Shown here in pieces: positions 1 to 11,303 of a stretch of 64,000 nt of DNA. Below the pieces are notes generated by a model, which saw nothing but the letters and a program-made list of their open reading frames with translations, was not told the origin of the DNA and did not search any database. The stretch's first letter is position 1; each line of letters opens with the position of its first letter. A program made the translations under genes and the position numbers. Origin of the DNA: Mycobacterium sp. (GTDB lineage Bacteria > Actinomycetota > Actinomycetes > Mycobacteriales > Mycobacteriaceae); contig JAOPWC010000099.1 of assembly GCA_025965895.1 (NCBI GenBank), positions 62,001 to 126,000 on the forward strand. The letters are read 5' to 3'.

Positions 1-911
1 GGCCCCGCATCCGTCGCCGGAAAGTCGAGATAGACTGCCTGCACCGGCATTCCGATCTCCACGGCGGCGGGGTCCGCGTTGCGAAGCTCGCCGAGCATGC
101 GCACCCCCTCCTCCAGTTCGACCAGTGCGATCACAAACGGCAGCGTGCGACCCGGCACCTTGGGCGCGTGGTGCACGACGAAGCTGAACACCCTCCCGCG
201 TCCGGTGGCGACCAGGTAGTCGGTCGGCGCTTCCTTGTCCTGCCATACCGCCGGCAGCGGCGGATGCTGCAGACTGCCATCGGCGCGCCGCTGAATGCGT
301 AGTTCGTGGTCGGCGACGCCGTCCCAGAAGAACGCGGTGTCGCGCGACGACGCGGGCCGTATCATCCTGACAGGGTCGAGATCTTCCGGCACAGCCGGCT
401 TCTCCTCTTCCCGCGGCCGGAATTTCAGGATCCGCCAGTTCATTTCGGCGACGTCCTCGTCGCCGACCTGCCAGGTGATGCGCTGGTTGACGAAGTAACC
501 TTCCCCCAGCGCGGTCTGCTTGGGCCCGACGACATCGGTGAGTTCGGCACTGACGCTGACCTCTTCGCCCGGGCGCAGGTAGCGGTGGTAGGTCTGCTCG
601 CAGTTGGTCGCGACGACCCCGATGTAGCCGGCGTCATCGAACAACGCGATGATCCGCGACAGCGGATCGTCGTCGGACCGGACGCCGCCCAGACCGGCCA
701 TCGTCCAGACCTGAATCATGGCCGGCGGAGCGATGATTCCGGGATGTCCGGCGGCACGGGCGGCCGCATCGTCGACATAAATGGGATTGTGATCGCCGAT
801 GGCTTCCAGCCAGTTGTTGATCATCGCCTGGTTCACCGGGTCCCGGCCCGTGCGCGGCTTGCTGCGGCCCGCCGCCTTCACCTGCGCGACGGTGTCATCC
901 ATCGCGCTCAT
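1..911 (-). CDS. chsH2: ChsH2-type MaoC-like hydratase with DUF35 OB-fold domain (3' end outside window)
   Basis: The large subunit of the ChsH1-ChsH2 enoyl-CoA hydratase, which hydrates the C22 steroid-20-carboxyl-CoA enoyl intermediate at the end of cholesterol side-chain removal. I translated the minus strand: the protein opens MSAMDDTVAQVKAAG, then a MaoC-like hot-dog segment (GDHNPIYVDDAAARAAGHPG), and from about residue 170 a DUF35/OB-fold part whose end is cut off by the window. In the family the DUF35 domain docks the aldolase Ltp2. Start: ATG at 911 preceded by AGAGGAC. The start overlaps the stop of the repeat ORF (ATGA). Order chsE1-chsE2-chsH2 matches the M. tuberculosis Rv3544c-Rv3542c operon. 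About 303 codons are visible. Confidence 0.93.
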   Translation of the reverse strand, partial: MSAMDDTVAQVKAAGRSKPRTGRDPVNQAMINNWLEAIGDHNPIYVDDAAARAAGHPGIIAPPAMIQVWTMAGLGGVRSDDDPLSRIIALFDDAGYIGVVATNCEQTYHRYLRPGEEVSVSAELTDVVGPKQTALGEGYFVNQRITWQVGDEDVAEMNWRILKFRPREEEKPAVPEDLDPVRMIRPASSRDTAFFWDGVADHELRIQRRADGSLQHPPLPAVWQDKEAPTDYLVATGRGRVFSFVVHHAPKVPGRTLPFVIALVELEEGVRMLGELRNADPAAVEIGMPVQAVYLDFPATDAG

Positions 912-1042
912 CGCTGTCCTCTGCTCTTCGCGCAAGCGCTCATCGCGGGACTCTCGGCACGTTCAGAAGCGCTCATCGCGGGACCCGCGGCACGTTCAGA
1001 AGCGCTCATCGCGGGACCCTCGGCACGTTCAGAAGCGCTCAT
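908..1042 (-). CDS. Repeat-encoded 44-residue candidate small ORF coupled to chsE2 and chsH2
   Basis: Reading the 33-bp repeats on the minus strand from the ATG at 1042 gives a 44-residue frame made of an 11-residue unit. Three copies of MSASERA(E/A)(G/S)PA are followed by MSACAKSRGQR. Its ATG overlaps the chsE2 TGA (ATGA), and its TGA overlaps the chsH2 ATG (ATGA), so ribosomes could pass from chsE2 through it into chsH2. It has no Shine-Dalgarno of its own, and no function can be assigned. It may simply keep translational coupling intact across the expanded repeat. Whether a peptide is made is unknown. Confidence 0.4.
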   Translation of the reverse strand: MSASERAEGPAMSASERAAGPAMSASERAESPAMSACAKSRGQR

Positions 1043-1065
1043 CGCGGGACCCTCGGCACCTTCAG
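934..1065. repeat. Four 33-bp tandem repeats at the chsE2-chsH2 junction
   Basis: Copies begin at 934, 967, 1000 and 1033, each exactly 33 bp and differing at one to three positions. On the minus strand each unit contains GCGATGAGCGC, an ATGA stop/start overlap. The copy at 1033 holds the last codons and TGA of chsE2; the other three extend the junction. The array looks like slippage duplication of the original chsE2/chsH2 overlap, because chsH2 itself also begins GCGATGAGCGC. Confidence 0.97.
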
Positions 1066-2202
1066 CCCGGATGCGGCCACCATCTCGCGCATCACCTCGT
1101 TCACGCCGCCACCGAACGTGATGACCAGATTGCGTTTGGTCTGCATGTCCAGCCAGTGCAACAGGTCCTTGGTGTCGGGTTCGGCCGGATTGCCGTACTT
1201 GCCGACGATCTCCTCGGCGAGCCGCCCGATCTGCTGAACCCGTTCGGTGGCGAAGACTTTGGTCGCCGCGGCATCGGCCACGTCGATGTGCTCACCCGCC
1301 GCAGCCACCTGCCAGTTGAGCAGCTCGTTGATCCGCCACACCGAATAGATCTCTCCCAGCGCGCGCTTCACGTCGTCGTGGTCGATCGGAGTCACGCCGT
1401 CACCGCCCGGCTTGGACGCCCAGGCGTGCACCCGGTCGTAGATGCCGGCGAACCGGCCGGCCGGGCCCAGCATCACCCGCTCGTTGTTGAGCTGGGTGGT
1501 AATCAATTTCCAGCCGGCGTTCTCTTCGCCGACCAGCATGTCCACCGGCACCCGCACATCTTTGTAGTAGCTGGCGTTGGTGTGGTGTGCACCGTCGCTG
1601 GTGATGATTGGCGTCCACGAGTAACCCGGATCCTTGGTGTCCACGATCAGAATCGAAATGCCCTTGTGTTTCACCGCTTCCGGGTCGGTGCGACACGCCA
1701 GCCAGATGAAGTCGGCATCGTGCGCGCCCGTGGTGAAGGTCTTCTGCCCGTTGACGACGTACTCGTCACCATGGCGCACCGCGCTGGTGCGCAATGACGC
1801 CAGGTCGGTGCCCGCCTCGGGCTCGGTGTAGCCGATCGCGAAATGCACCTCACCGGCGAGGATCGCAGGCAAGAACCTCTCCTTCTGGGCGTCGCTGCCG
1901 AAGATCTGCAGCGTCGGCCCGACGGTCTGCAACGTGACCGCGGGCAGTGGGACGTCGGCGCGGGCCGCTTCGTTGACGAAGATCTGCTGCTCCAATGGGC
2001 CGAAGCCGCGTCCGCCGTACTCCACGGGCCAGCCGACCCCGAGCCAGCCGTCGCGACCCATGCGCAAGATCACCTCGCGGTAGGCGCTGCCGTGCCGATC
2101 GGTCTCCATCTCGTCGGCCTTTTCAGCACTGATCAGGCTGGAGAAGTATTGCCGCAGTTCAGCTTGCAGCGCCCGCTGCTCGGGGGTCAGGTCGATGAAC
2201 AT
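1039..2202 (-). CDS. chsE2: Steroid acyl-CoA dehydrogenase ChsE2 (FadE29)
   Basis: The 387-residue acyl-CoA dehydrogenase subunit that pairs with ChsE1. In M. tuberculosis the heterotetramer desaturates 3-oxo-4-pregnene-20-carboxyl-CoA, the last side-chain cycle of cholesterol. Visible ACAD features are the FAD/substrate loop YTEPEAGTDLASLR (about residues 128-141), the middle beta-domain (NGQKTFTTGAHDADFIW) and a C-terminal helical domain ending GLKVPRVPR. The start ATG at 2202 lies inside the end of chsE1 (16-bp overlap) with GGGAG upstream, so translation is coupled. The stop falls in the last 33-bp repeat copy. Identity rests on neighbours (cyp125, chsE1, chsH2) as well as sequence. Confidence 0.93.
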   Translation of the reverse strand: MFIDLTPEQRALQAELRQYFSSLISAEKADEMETDRHGSAYREVILRMGRDGWLGVGWPVEYGGRGFGPLEQQIFVNEAARADVPLPAVTLQTVGPTLQIFGSDAQKERFLPAILAGEVHFAIGYTEPEAGTDLASLRTSAVRHGDEYVVNGQKTFTTGAHDADFIWLACRTDPEAVKHKGISILIVDTKDPGYSWTPIITSDGAHHTNASYYKDVRVPVDMLVGEENAGWKLITTQLNNERVMLGPAGRFAGIYDRVHAWASKPGGDGVTPIDHDDVKRALGEIYSVWRINELLNWQVAAAGEHIDVADAAATKVFATERVQQIGRLAEEIVGKYGNPAEPDTKDLLHWLDMQTKRNLVITFGGGVNEVMREMVAASGLKVPRVPR

Positions 2203-3218
2203 TGTGCTCCCACTAACTCGAGGCGATGCGACGGACCGCCCACCATGCGGGTGAGGTCTTTGATCGTCGAGTAATACCGCGTCATCGGATACGTGATGTC
2301 CACCCCGATGCCACCGTGCAAGTGGTGGCAGGTCTGCATGGCCGGCGGTGCCTCCGACGCCAGCCAGAAGCCGAGAACATCGAGGTCGTCGACGGCGTCG
2401 CGACCCTCGGCCAGCCGCCAGATCACCGACTTCGCGGCCAGATCGATTGTCCGCGAAGCGACGTAGACGTTGGCGAGATGCGCGGCCACGGTTTGGAACG
2501 TCGACAGCGGCTTGCCGAACTGGTGACGGTTCGCCACGTAGTCGGCCGTCAGCCGCAGCGCCCCGGCCACCAGGCCGCTCCCGTACGCGCCGATCATGGC
2601 GAGCGCGAGCTGGTTGAGCCGGTGTGCGTCCGCGCCGACCAGCACATCGGAGTCGGGCACCGCGACGTCCGAGAACGTCACCACGTACTCGTCACCGCCA
2701 TTGGATGTCGGTGTCGCCACCAGCTGCACGCCGTCGGACTTCGGTGAGACCACGACGACGGCATTGTCGGCGGACACGATGATCCAATCCGCTTGCGCCG
2801 CATACGCCACCCCGACCTTCGTGCCGTTGAGCCGGTTGCCGGCCAGCGTCGTCGACGGCCGGTCCGGCAGCGCGGTCCCGGGTTCGTTCAGCGCGACCGT
2901 CAGCACGCCGCCGTCGGCCACCCGCGAAAGATACCGGTCCTGCTGCTCCTCGGTGGCCAATTCCATCAGCGGCACGACGGACAGGCCAAGCGTGGCGAGC
3001 GCCGGTGTGATCGCGCCGTGCCGGCCGAGTTCGGTCAACACCGTCGCCGTCTCCGGAAGGCCGACGCCGTCACCACCGAGCCGCTCCGGGAGCGCCAACG
3101 ACGTCACGCCGTTGCTGGCGAGCGCGCCCCACAAATCGTCGGCGTCGGCGTTGCGGTCCATCACCGATGTGATGACATCCGCGACAGCCCGCTGCGCGGG
3201 GTCGAGGCCGAAATCCAT
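2187..3218 (-). CDS. chsE1: Steroid acyl-CoA dehydrogenase ChsE1 (FadE28)
   Basis: A 343-residue ACAD partner of ChsE2, shorter than a canonical ACAD, as is usual for the degenerate half of these alpha2beta2 steroid dehydrogenases. It begins MDFGLDPAQRAVADV. The C-terminal domain keeps the FAD-binding segment NRHQFGKPLSTFQTVAAHLA and the terminal signature HHLHGGIGVDITYPMTRYY. An open frame runs another 156 codons upstream inside cyp125, but the ATG at 3218 is the sensible start: it shares one base with the cyp125 stop (TGATG), which is a coupling junction. The gene is expected to be KstR-controlled with cyp125. Confidence 0.93.
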   Translation of the reverse strand: MDFGLDPAQRAVADVITSVMDRNADADDLWGALASNGVTSLALPERLGGDGVGLPETATVLTELGRHGAITPALATLGLSVVPLMELATEEQQDRYLSRVADGGVLTVALNEPGTALPDRPSTTLAGNRLNGTKVGVAYAAQADWIIVSADNAVVVVSPKSDGVQLVATPTSNGGDEYVVTFSDVAVPDSDVLVGADAHRLNQLALAMIGAYGSGLVAGALRLTADYVANRHQFGKPLSTFQTVAAHLANVYVASRTIDLAAKSVIWRLAEGRDAVDDLDVLGFWLASEAPPAMQTCHHLHGGIGVDITYPMTRYYSTIKDLTRMVGGPSHRLELVGAQCSST

Positions 3219-4507
3219 CAGTGCGCCACCGGGCACTTGGAGTCCGAACCACCAGCCGAATTGCCAGCCGAATTGCCGTGGTAGTCGACCTGCCAGTGCT
3301 TGATGCCGTTGAGCCACCCCGACCGCAGCCGTTCGGGCTTGGAGATTCCGGTGAGATCGGGCATCTGGTCCGCAACCGCATTGAAGATCAGGTTGATCGT
3401 CATCTTGGCCAGATTGGCGCCGATGCAGTAGTGCGCCCCGGTGCCGCCGAAGCCGACGTGCGGGTTGGGATTGCGCAGAATGTCGAACGTGTACGGGTCG
3501 TCGAAGACCTCTTCGTCGAAGTTGGCCGAGCGGTAGAAAATCACCACGCGCTGGCCCTTTTTGATCTGGGCACCGGACAGCTCGTAATCCTGCAGCGCTG
3601 TGCGCTGGAAGCAGGTCACCGGCGTGGCCCACCGCACGATCTCGTCGGCTGCGGTTTCCGGCCGTTCCTTCTTGAACAGTTCCCACTGATCGGGGAAGTC
3701 CATGAAGGCCATCATGCCCTGGGTGATGGAGTTGCGGGTGGTCTCGTTGCCGGCAACCGCGAGCATGACCACGAAGAACCCGAACTCGTCGTCGGACAGC
3801 TTCTCGCCGTCGATGTCGGCATTGATCAGTGTCGTCACGATGTCGTCGCCGGGGTTCTCGGCCTTCTCCTCGGCCATCTTCATGGCGTATTGGATCAGCT
3901 CGAAGGACGACATCTTCGGGTCGATGTGCGCGTACTCCGGGTCGTCGTTGCCGGTCATTTCGTTCGACCAGCGGAACAGCTTGTCGCGGTCATCCAGCGG
4001 GACGCCGAGCAGGCCGGCGATCGCCTGCAGTGGCAGCTCGGCGGACACCTGTTCGACGAAATCGCCGGACCCCTCGGCAGCGGCCGCCTTGGCGATGTTC
4101 TGCGCCCGCTCATTGAGCTCGTCCTGCAACCGCCCTACGGCACGCGGAGTGAACCCGCGCGAGATGATCTTGCGCAGCCGCGTGTGGTGCGGGGCGTCCA
4201 TGTTGAGCATGACGAAGCGCTGGACTTCGATGTCCTCGCGGGCGATGTCGTCGTGGAAACGGGGTATCACACCGTTTTGCCAGCTGGAGAAGACGTCGCT
4301 GCGCAGCGACACCTCTTTGACGTCCTTGTGTGTGGTCACCGCCCAGTAGCCGCCGTCGTTGAAGCCGCCGGCCTTGCCGATCGGCTGCTCGTTCCACCAG
4401 ACTGGCGCGGTGCGGCGCAACTCGGCCAACTCGTCGGCCGGCAACCGCTCGACGCAGATGTCGGGGTCTGTGAAGTCGAAACCGGGGGGCAGGTTGGGGG
4501 TGGGCAT
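3218..4507 (-). CDS. cyp125: Steroid C26/27 monooxygenase CYP125
   Basis: A 429-residue cytochrome P450 that oxidises the terminal methyl of the cholesterol/cholestenone side chain, the entry step of side-chain degradation. Visible motifs are the I-helix AGNETTRN, the ExxR motif (EIVRW) and the heme-cysteine loop FGGTGAHYCIGANLAKM. Start: ATG at 4507 (MPTPNLPPGFDF) with GAGGAG seven bases upstream; a TTG 15 bp further up has no ribosome site. The C-terminus carries a short Asn/Ser/Gly-rich repeat before the final SKCPVAH. First gene of the cyp125-chsE1-chsE2-chsH2 operon, with a KstR operator at 4523-4536. Confidence 0.95.
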   Translation of the reverse strand: MPTPNLPPGFDFTDPDICVERLPADELAELRRTAPVWWNEQPIGKAGGFNDGGYWAVTTHKDVKEVSLRSDVFSSWQNGVIPRFHDDIAREDIEVQRFVMLNMDAPHHTRLRKIISRGFTPRAVGRLQDELNERAQNIAKAAAAEGSGDFVEQVSAELPLQAIAGLLGVPLDDRDKLFRWSNEMTGNDDPEYAHIDPKMSSFELIQYAMKMAEEKAENPGDDIVTTLINADIDGEKLSDDEFGFFVVMLAVAGNETTRNSITQGMMAFMDFPDQWELFKKERPETAADEIVRWATPVTCFQRTALQDYELSGAQIKKGQRVVIFYRSANFDEEVFDDPYTFDILRNPNPHVGFGGTGAHYCIGANLAKMTINLIFNAVADQMPDLTGISKPERLRSGWLNGIKHWQVDYHGNSAGNSAGGSDSKCPVAH

Positions 4508-4522
4508 CAATGCACTCCTCAA

Positions 4523-4536
4523 TACAACGTGTTCTA
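4523..4536. promoter_or_regulatory. KstR operator, cyp125 side
   Basis: The sequence tacaacgtgttcta fits the KstR consensus TNNAACNNGTTNNA at all fixed positions. It lies 15 bp upstream of the cyp125 ATG, where a bound TetR-family repressor would block the cyp125 operon. Confidence 0.88.
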
Positions 4537-4601
4537 GTGCCAGTAAAACACGGCTTCACCGCAGACAAAAGGCACCTTTGCATCCTCGCTTGTCAGAGTA
4601 A

Positions 4602-4613
4602 TGAAACGTGTTC

Positions 4614-4615
<2 letters not shown>
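4602..4615. promoter_or_regulatory. KstR operator, fadA5 side
   Basis: The sequence tgaaacgtgttcta fits TNNAACNNGTTNNA at all fixed positions. It ends 10 bp before the fadA5 ATG and its last two bases are the first two of the likely -10 hexamer (TAGCCT). Confidence 0.88.
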
Positions 4616-5789
<1,174 letters not shown>

Positions 5790-5800
5790 CCGCTACCTCC

Positions 5801-5860
5801 CGCGACCAGACGAGCCGCGACCAGACGAGCCGCGAGCAGACGGGCCGCGAGCAGACGCAG
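5801..5860. repeat. Four 15-bp tandem repeats between fadA5 and the convergent gene
   Basis: The unit cgcgaccagacgagc occurs identically at 5801 and 5816, and as cgcgagcagacgggc and cgcgagcagacgcag at 5831 and 5846. The array fills almost the whole gap between the fadA5 stop and the 3' end of the convergent gene. The last unit carries GAGCAGACGCAG, a motif that recurs near 18010-18030 and 18803-18812 in this window. Confidence 0.95.
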
Positions 5861-5865
5861 CGGCC

Positions 5866-6722
<857 letters not shown>

Positions 6723-6733
6723 ACTGCGGCTAG

Positions 6734-8088
<1,355 letters not shown>

Positions 8089-8100
8089 ACCCGTCTCTCC

Positions 8101-8886
8101 CTACTTGTTCTTGTTGGCGCTGGAGGCTTCCAGGTACGGCGGCGGTTCTCCCCCGCCGTGCACGGCCATTGTCGTACCGCTGACGTACGCCGCGGCGTCA
8201 GATGCGAGAAAAGCCACTGCCCAGCCGATCTCGCGTGGCTGAGCAAGCCTGCCGAGCGGAACTGTCGCGGCCACCGCGGCCATAGAGTCGGCATCGCCGT
8301 AGAACAACTCGGACTGCTCGGTTTCCACCATGCCGACCGCGATCGCGTTGACGCGCACCTTCGGAGCCCACTCGACGGCGAGCGTTGCGGTCATGCTTTC
8401 CACGCCCGCCTTGGCCGCGCCGTAGGCAGCGGTGCCCGGAGACGGGCGTCGCCCGCTCACACTCGACACCGACACGATGGCCCCGCCCCTGTCCTGGTCC
8501 TGCATCACCGCGTTGGCCCGTTGCGAAACCAGCAGCGGACCAAGAAGATTCAGCTCGACGATCTTGCGATGAAACGTCGGCGAGGCGTCAGCGGCCAGCG
8601 CATACGGCGATCCCCCGGCGTTGTTGACCAACACGTCGAGGGCGCCGTGGCGTGCGACGATCGCGTCGATCAAGCCGGCCACCGAGTCCTCGTCGCGCAC
8701 GTCGCACCGGTGAAACTCGTAGGGCAGTCCCTCCACGGGGTGCCTTGCGCAGGTGACGACCGTGGCACCTTGCGCGGCAAACACGGCGCTGATCCCCGCG
8801 CCGACCCCTCGTACGCCGCCGGTCACCAGCACCACCTTGCCGGCCAGTCCGAAGTTGAGGGGAACGTCACCGCCGGCGTCGCGCAC
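8101..8886 (-). CDS. Short-chain dehydrogenase/reductase, Rv3549c type
   Basis: A 261-residue classical SDR: VLVTGGVRGVGAGI (cofactor loop), DVLVNNAGGSP, VSVSSVSGRR (catalytic Ser) and YGAAKAGVES (Tyr and Lys), ending with a GTTMAVHGGG segment. The GTG at 8886 is the start favoured by context, because TAAGCT lies exactly six bases upstream (leaderless) and the KstR2 operator is next to it. It leads the two-SDR operon divergent from echA20, and is therefore expected to act in degradation of steroid rings C/D. Exact reaction unknown. Confidence 0.88.
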   Translation of the reverse strand: MRDAGGDVPLNFGLAGKVVLVTGGVRGVGAGISAVFAAQGATVVTCARHPVEGLPYEFHRCDVRDEDSVAGLIDAIVARHGALDVLVNNAGGSPYALAADASPTFHRKIVELNLLGPLLVSQRANAVMQDQDRGGAIVSVSSVSGRRPSPGTAAYGAAKAGVESMTATLAVEWAPKVRVNAIAVGMVETEQSELFYGDADSMAAVAATVPLGRLAQPREIGWAVAFLASDAAAYVSGTTMAVHGGGEPPPYLEASSANKNK

Positions 8887-8892
8887 TGTGCT

Positions 8893-8898
8893 AGCTTA
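8893..8898 (-). promoter_or_regulatory. Leaderless -10 hexamer of the SDR pair
   Basis: On the minus strand TAAGCT fits TANNNT, six bases before the GTG at 8886, and is three bases from the KstR2 operator. Confidence 0.55.
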
Positions 8899-8901
8899 CC
8901 A

Positions 8902-8915
8902 AGCAAGTGCTTGCT
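8902..8915. promoter_or_regulatory. KstR2 operator, SDR pair / echA20
   Basis: The palindrome agcaagtgcttgct matches the KstR2 consensus AnCAAGnnCTTGnT completely. It sits between the divergent SDR operon and echA20. Confidence 0.9.
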
Positions 8916-8938
8916 TAGGTAGCGACCCCAGGAAGTCC

Positions 8939-9682
8939 ATGACCATTTCGTCTGCCACCACCGAACCGGGCATCGTCGCCGTCACGGTCGACTACCCGCC
9001 GGTGAATGCGATCCCGTCCAGCGGCTGGTTCGAACTGGCCGACGCCGTCACCGATGCCGGCAACAAACCCGACACCCACGTCGTGATCCTGCGTGCGCAG
9101 GGCCGGGGCTTCAACGCCGGCGTCGACATCAAGGAAATGCAACGGACCGAAGGGTTCGCCGCGCTGATCGACGCCAACCGCGGCTGCTTTGCCGCGTTCA
9201 AAGCGGTCTACGAGTGTGCCGTGCCGGTCGTCGCCGCGGTGAACGGATTCTGTGTCGGCGGCGGCATCGGCCTCGTCGGCAACGCCGACGTGATCGTCGC
9301 CTCCGACGACGCGACGTTCGGGCTGCCGGAGGTGGAGCGGGGCGCTCTGGGCGCGGCGACGCATTTGTCACGGCTGGTTCCGCAGCACGTGATGCGTCGG
9401 ATGTTCTTCACGGCCGCCACGGTCGACGCGGCGACGCTGCATCACTTCGGCTCGGTTCACGAGGTGGTGCCTCGTGACGAGTTGGACGAGGCGGCACTGC
9501 GGGTGGCCCGTGCGATCGCAGCCAAGGACACCCGCGTCATCCGCGCGGCCAAGGAAGCACTGAACTTCATCGACGTGCAGCATGTCAACTCCAGTTACCG
9601 TATGGAGCAGGGCTTTACGTTCGAGCTCAATCTGGCAGGCGTCTCCAACGAGCACCGCGACGCGTTCGTGAAGAAGTCATGA
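8939..9682 (+). CDS. echA20: Crotonase-family ring hydrolase EchA20
   Basis: A 247-residue crotonase-fold protein. In M. tuberculosis EchA20 hydrolyses steroid ring D of a bicyclic CoA thioester formed from HIP. Visible features are AQGRGFNAGVDIKEM (oxyanion region), CVGGGIGLVGNADVIVAS and the helix DDATFGLPEVERGALG. It starts at ATG 8939 with AGGAAG upstream. First gene of the KstR2-controlled echA20-ipdA-ipdB-ipdC operon; its stop overlaps the ipdA ATG (ATGA), indicating coupled translation. Confidence 0.93.
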   Translation: MTISSATTEPGIVAVTVDYPPVNAIPSSGWFELADAVTDAGNKPDTHVVILRAQGRGFNAGVDIKEMQRTEGFAALIDANRGCFAAFKAVYECAVPVVAAVNGFCVGGGIGLVGNADVIVASDDATFGLPEVERGALGAATHLSRLVPQHVMRRMFFTAATVDAATLHHFGSVHEVVPRDELDEAALRVARAIAAKDTRVIRAAKEALNFIDVQHVNSSYRMEQGFTFELNLAGVSNEHRDAFVKKS

Positions 9683-10557
9683 GCGACAAGCGGACCACCC
9701 TCGATGACGCTGTCGGCCAGTTGCGCAGCGGGATGACTATCGGCATCGGCGGCTGGGGATCGCGGCGCAAGCCGATGGCGTTCGTTCGCGCGATGCTGCG
9801 CTCCGATGTCACCGACTTGACCGTCGTCACCTACGGCGGACCTGACATCGGGTTGCTGTGCTCCGCGGGCAAGGTGCGGCGCGTGTACTACGGTTTCGTG
9901 TCGCTGGATTCGCCACCGTTCTACGATCCCTGGTTCGCCGCCGCGCGGACAAGCGGATCGATCGAGGCGCGCGAGATGGATGAAGGCATGCTGCGCTGCG
10001 GGCTGCACGCCGCCGCACAGCGCCTGCCGTTCCTGCCGATTCGCGCGGGCCTTGGCAGCTCTGTGCCGGACTTCTGGGAAGGCGAGCTCAAGACCGTCGT
10101 GTCGCCGTATCCCTGCGGCGATAAGCACGAAACCCTGATTGCGATGCCGGCGCTGCGACTGGATGCGGCGTTCGTCCATCTGAATCTCGGGGACGCCGCC
10201 GGCAATGCCGCCTACACCGGCGTCGACCCGTACTTCGACGACCTCTTCCTGATGGCCGCCGAGCGTCGCTTCCTCTCGGTGGAGAAGGTGGTGCCGACGG
10301 ATGAGTTGGTCAAGGCCGTGCCGCAGCAGGCGCTGTCGGTGAACCGGATGATGGTCGACGCGGTGGTCGAGGTGCCCGGCGGCGCCCACTTCACCACGGC
10401 CGCGCCCGACTACGGCCGCGACGAGCAGTTCCAGCGACACTACGCCGACGCCGCCAAGACACCTGAGACTTGGGAGCAGTTCGTGCAGACGTACCTGTCC
10501 GGCAGCGAGGAGGATTACCAGGCCGCGGTGCGTCGATTCTCCGAGGAAGCCTCATGA
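9679..10557 (+). CDS. ipdA: COCHEA-CoA ring-C hydrolase, alpha subunit IpdA
   Basis: A 292-residue class I CoA-transferase-like subunit. IpdAB hydrolyses ring C of the HIP-derived COCHEA-CoA rather than transferring CoA. The N-terminal glycine-rich GMTIGIGGWGSRRKP and the VHLNLGDAAGNAAYTG segment are typical of CoA-transferase alpha subunits. An acidic stretch around residues 96-102 (EAREMDE) occupies the catalytic-glutamate region of the family. It overlaps echA20 by ATGA at its start and ipdB by ATGA at its end. Confidence 0.92.
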   Translation: MSDKRTTLDDAVGQLRSGMTIGIGGWGSRRKPMAFVRAMLRSDVTDLTVVTYGGPDIGLLCSAGKVRRVYYGFVSLDSPPFYDPWFAAARTSGSIEAREMDEGMLRCGLHAAAQRLPFLPIRAGLGSSVPDFWEGELKTVVSPYPCGDKHETLIAMPALRLDAAFVHLNLGDAAGNAAYTGVDPYFDDLFLMAAERRFLSVEKVVPTDELVKAVPQQALSVNRMMVDAVVEVPGGAHFTTAAPDYGRDEQFQRHYADAAKTPETWEQFVQTYLSGSEEDYQAAVRRFSEEAS

Positions 10558-11303
10558 TTGCGGTGAGCCGGGCCGAGGTGTGCGTCGTCGCGTGCGCCGA
10601 GCTGTTCCGGGATGCCGGCGAGATCATGGTCAGTCCGATGGCGACGGTGGCGTCCGTTGGGGCCCGACTGGCCAGGCTGACGTTCTCTCCCGAGATCCTG
10701 CTGACAGACGGTGAGGCACTGTTGCTGGCCGACACACCTGCACTCGGGGCGTCCGGTGCCGTCGAGGGCTGGATGCCGTTCAGTCGGGTGTTCGCGACAC
10801 TCGCTTGGGGACGTCGACATGTCGTGATGGGCGCGAACCAGATTGACCGCTATGGCAACCAGAACCTGTCCGCGTTCGGGCCGCTGCAGCACCCGACACG
10901 CCAGATGTTCGGCGTCCGCGGAGCGCCCGGCAACACCGTCAATCACGCCACCAGCTATTGGGTCGGAAATCATTCCCCCCGCGTGTTCTGCGACACCGTC
11001 GACGTGGTGTCGGGCATCGGTTACGACAAGGTCGATGCAGACAATCCCGCGTTCCGGTTCGTCGACGTGCGCGGCGTGGTCACCAATCTGGGGGTGTTCG
11101 ACTTCGGCGGGCCGGACGGTCAGATGCGAGCGGTGTCCCTTCACCCCGGTGTCGACCCCGACGACGTACGGGAGGCGACATCGTTCCCGGTGCACGGGCT
11201 CTCCGAGGCCGGCCGAACGCGGCACCCCGAGCCCGACGAGCTTCGGTTGATCCGCGATGTGATCGACCCCAAGGGGTTGCGCGACAAGGAAGTGCGGGTA
11301 TGA
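10554..11303 (+). CDS. ipdB: COCHEA-CoA ring-C hydrolase, beta subunit IpdB
   Basis: A 249-residue CoA-transferase beta-like subunit starting MIAVSRAEVCVVACAELF. It has PEILLTDGEALLLAD, a conserved GANQIDRYGNQNLSAFG segment and a C-terminal DVRGVVTNLGVFDFGG block, as in IpdB and related CoA-transferase subunits. The ATG at 10554 overlaps the ipdA stop; a longer frame starting upstream would lie inside ipdA. Its own stop overlaps the ipdC ATG, so the three genes are translationally chained and their products should be stoichiometric. Confidence 0.92.
   Translation: MIAVSRAEVCVVACAELFRDAGEIMVSPMATVASVGARLARLTFSPEILLTDGEALLLADTPALGASGAVEGWMPFSRVFATLAWGRRHVVMGANQIDRYGNQNLSAFGPLQHPTRQMFGVRGAPGNTVNHATSYWVGNHSPRVFCDTVDVVSGIGYDKVDADNPAFRFVDVRGVVTNLGVFDFGGPDGQMRAVSLHPGVDPDDVREATSFPVHGLSEAGRTRHPEPDELRLIRDVIDPKGLRDKEVRV

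Noticed and set aside
306..1121. Long plus-strand open frame across the repeat region with an ALIAGPSARSE-type repeat
   Set aside because: It is antisense to chsH2 and the 33-bp array; high GC makes such frames common, and it has no ribosome site or family signature.
5801..5860. CRISPR-like array
   Set aside because: The 15-bp units are contiguous with no spacers and no cas genes are in the window.
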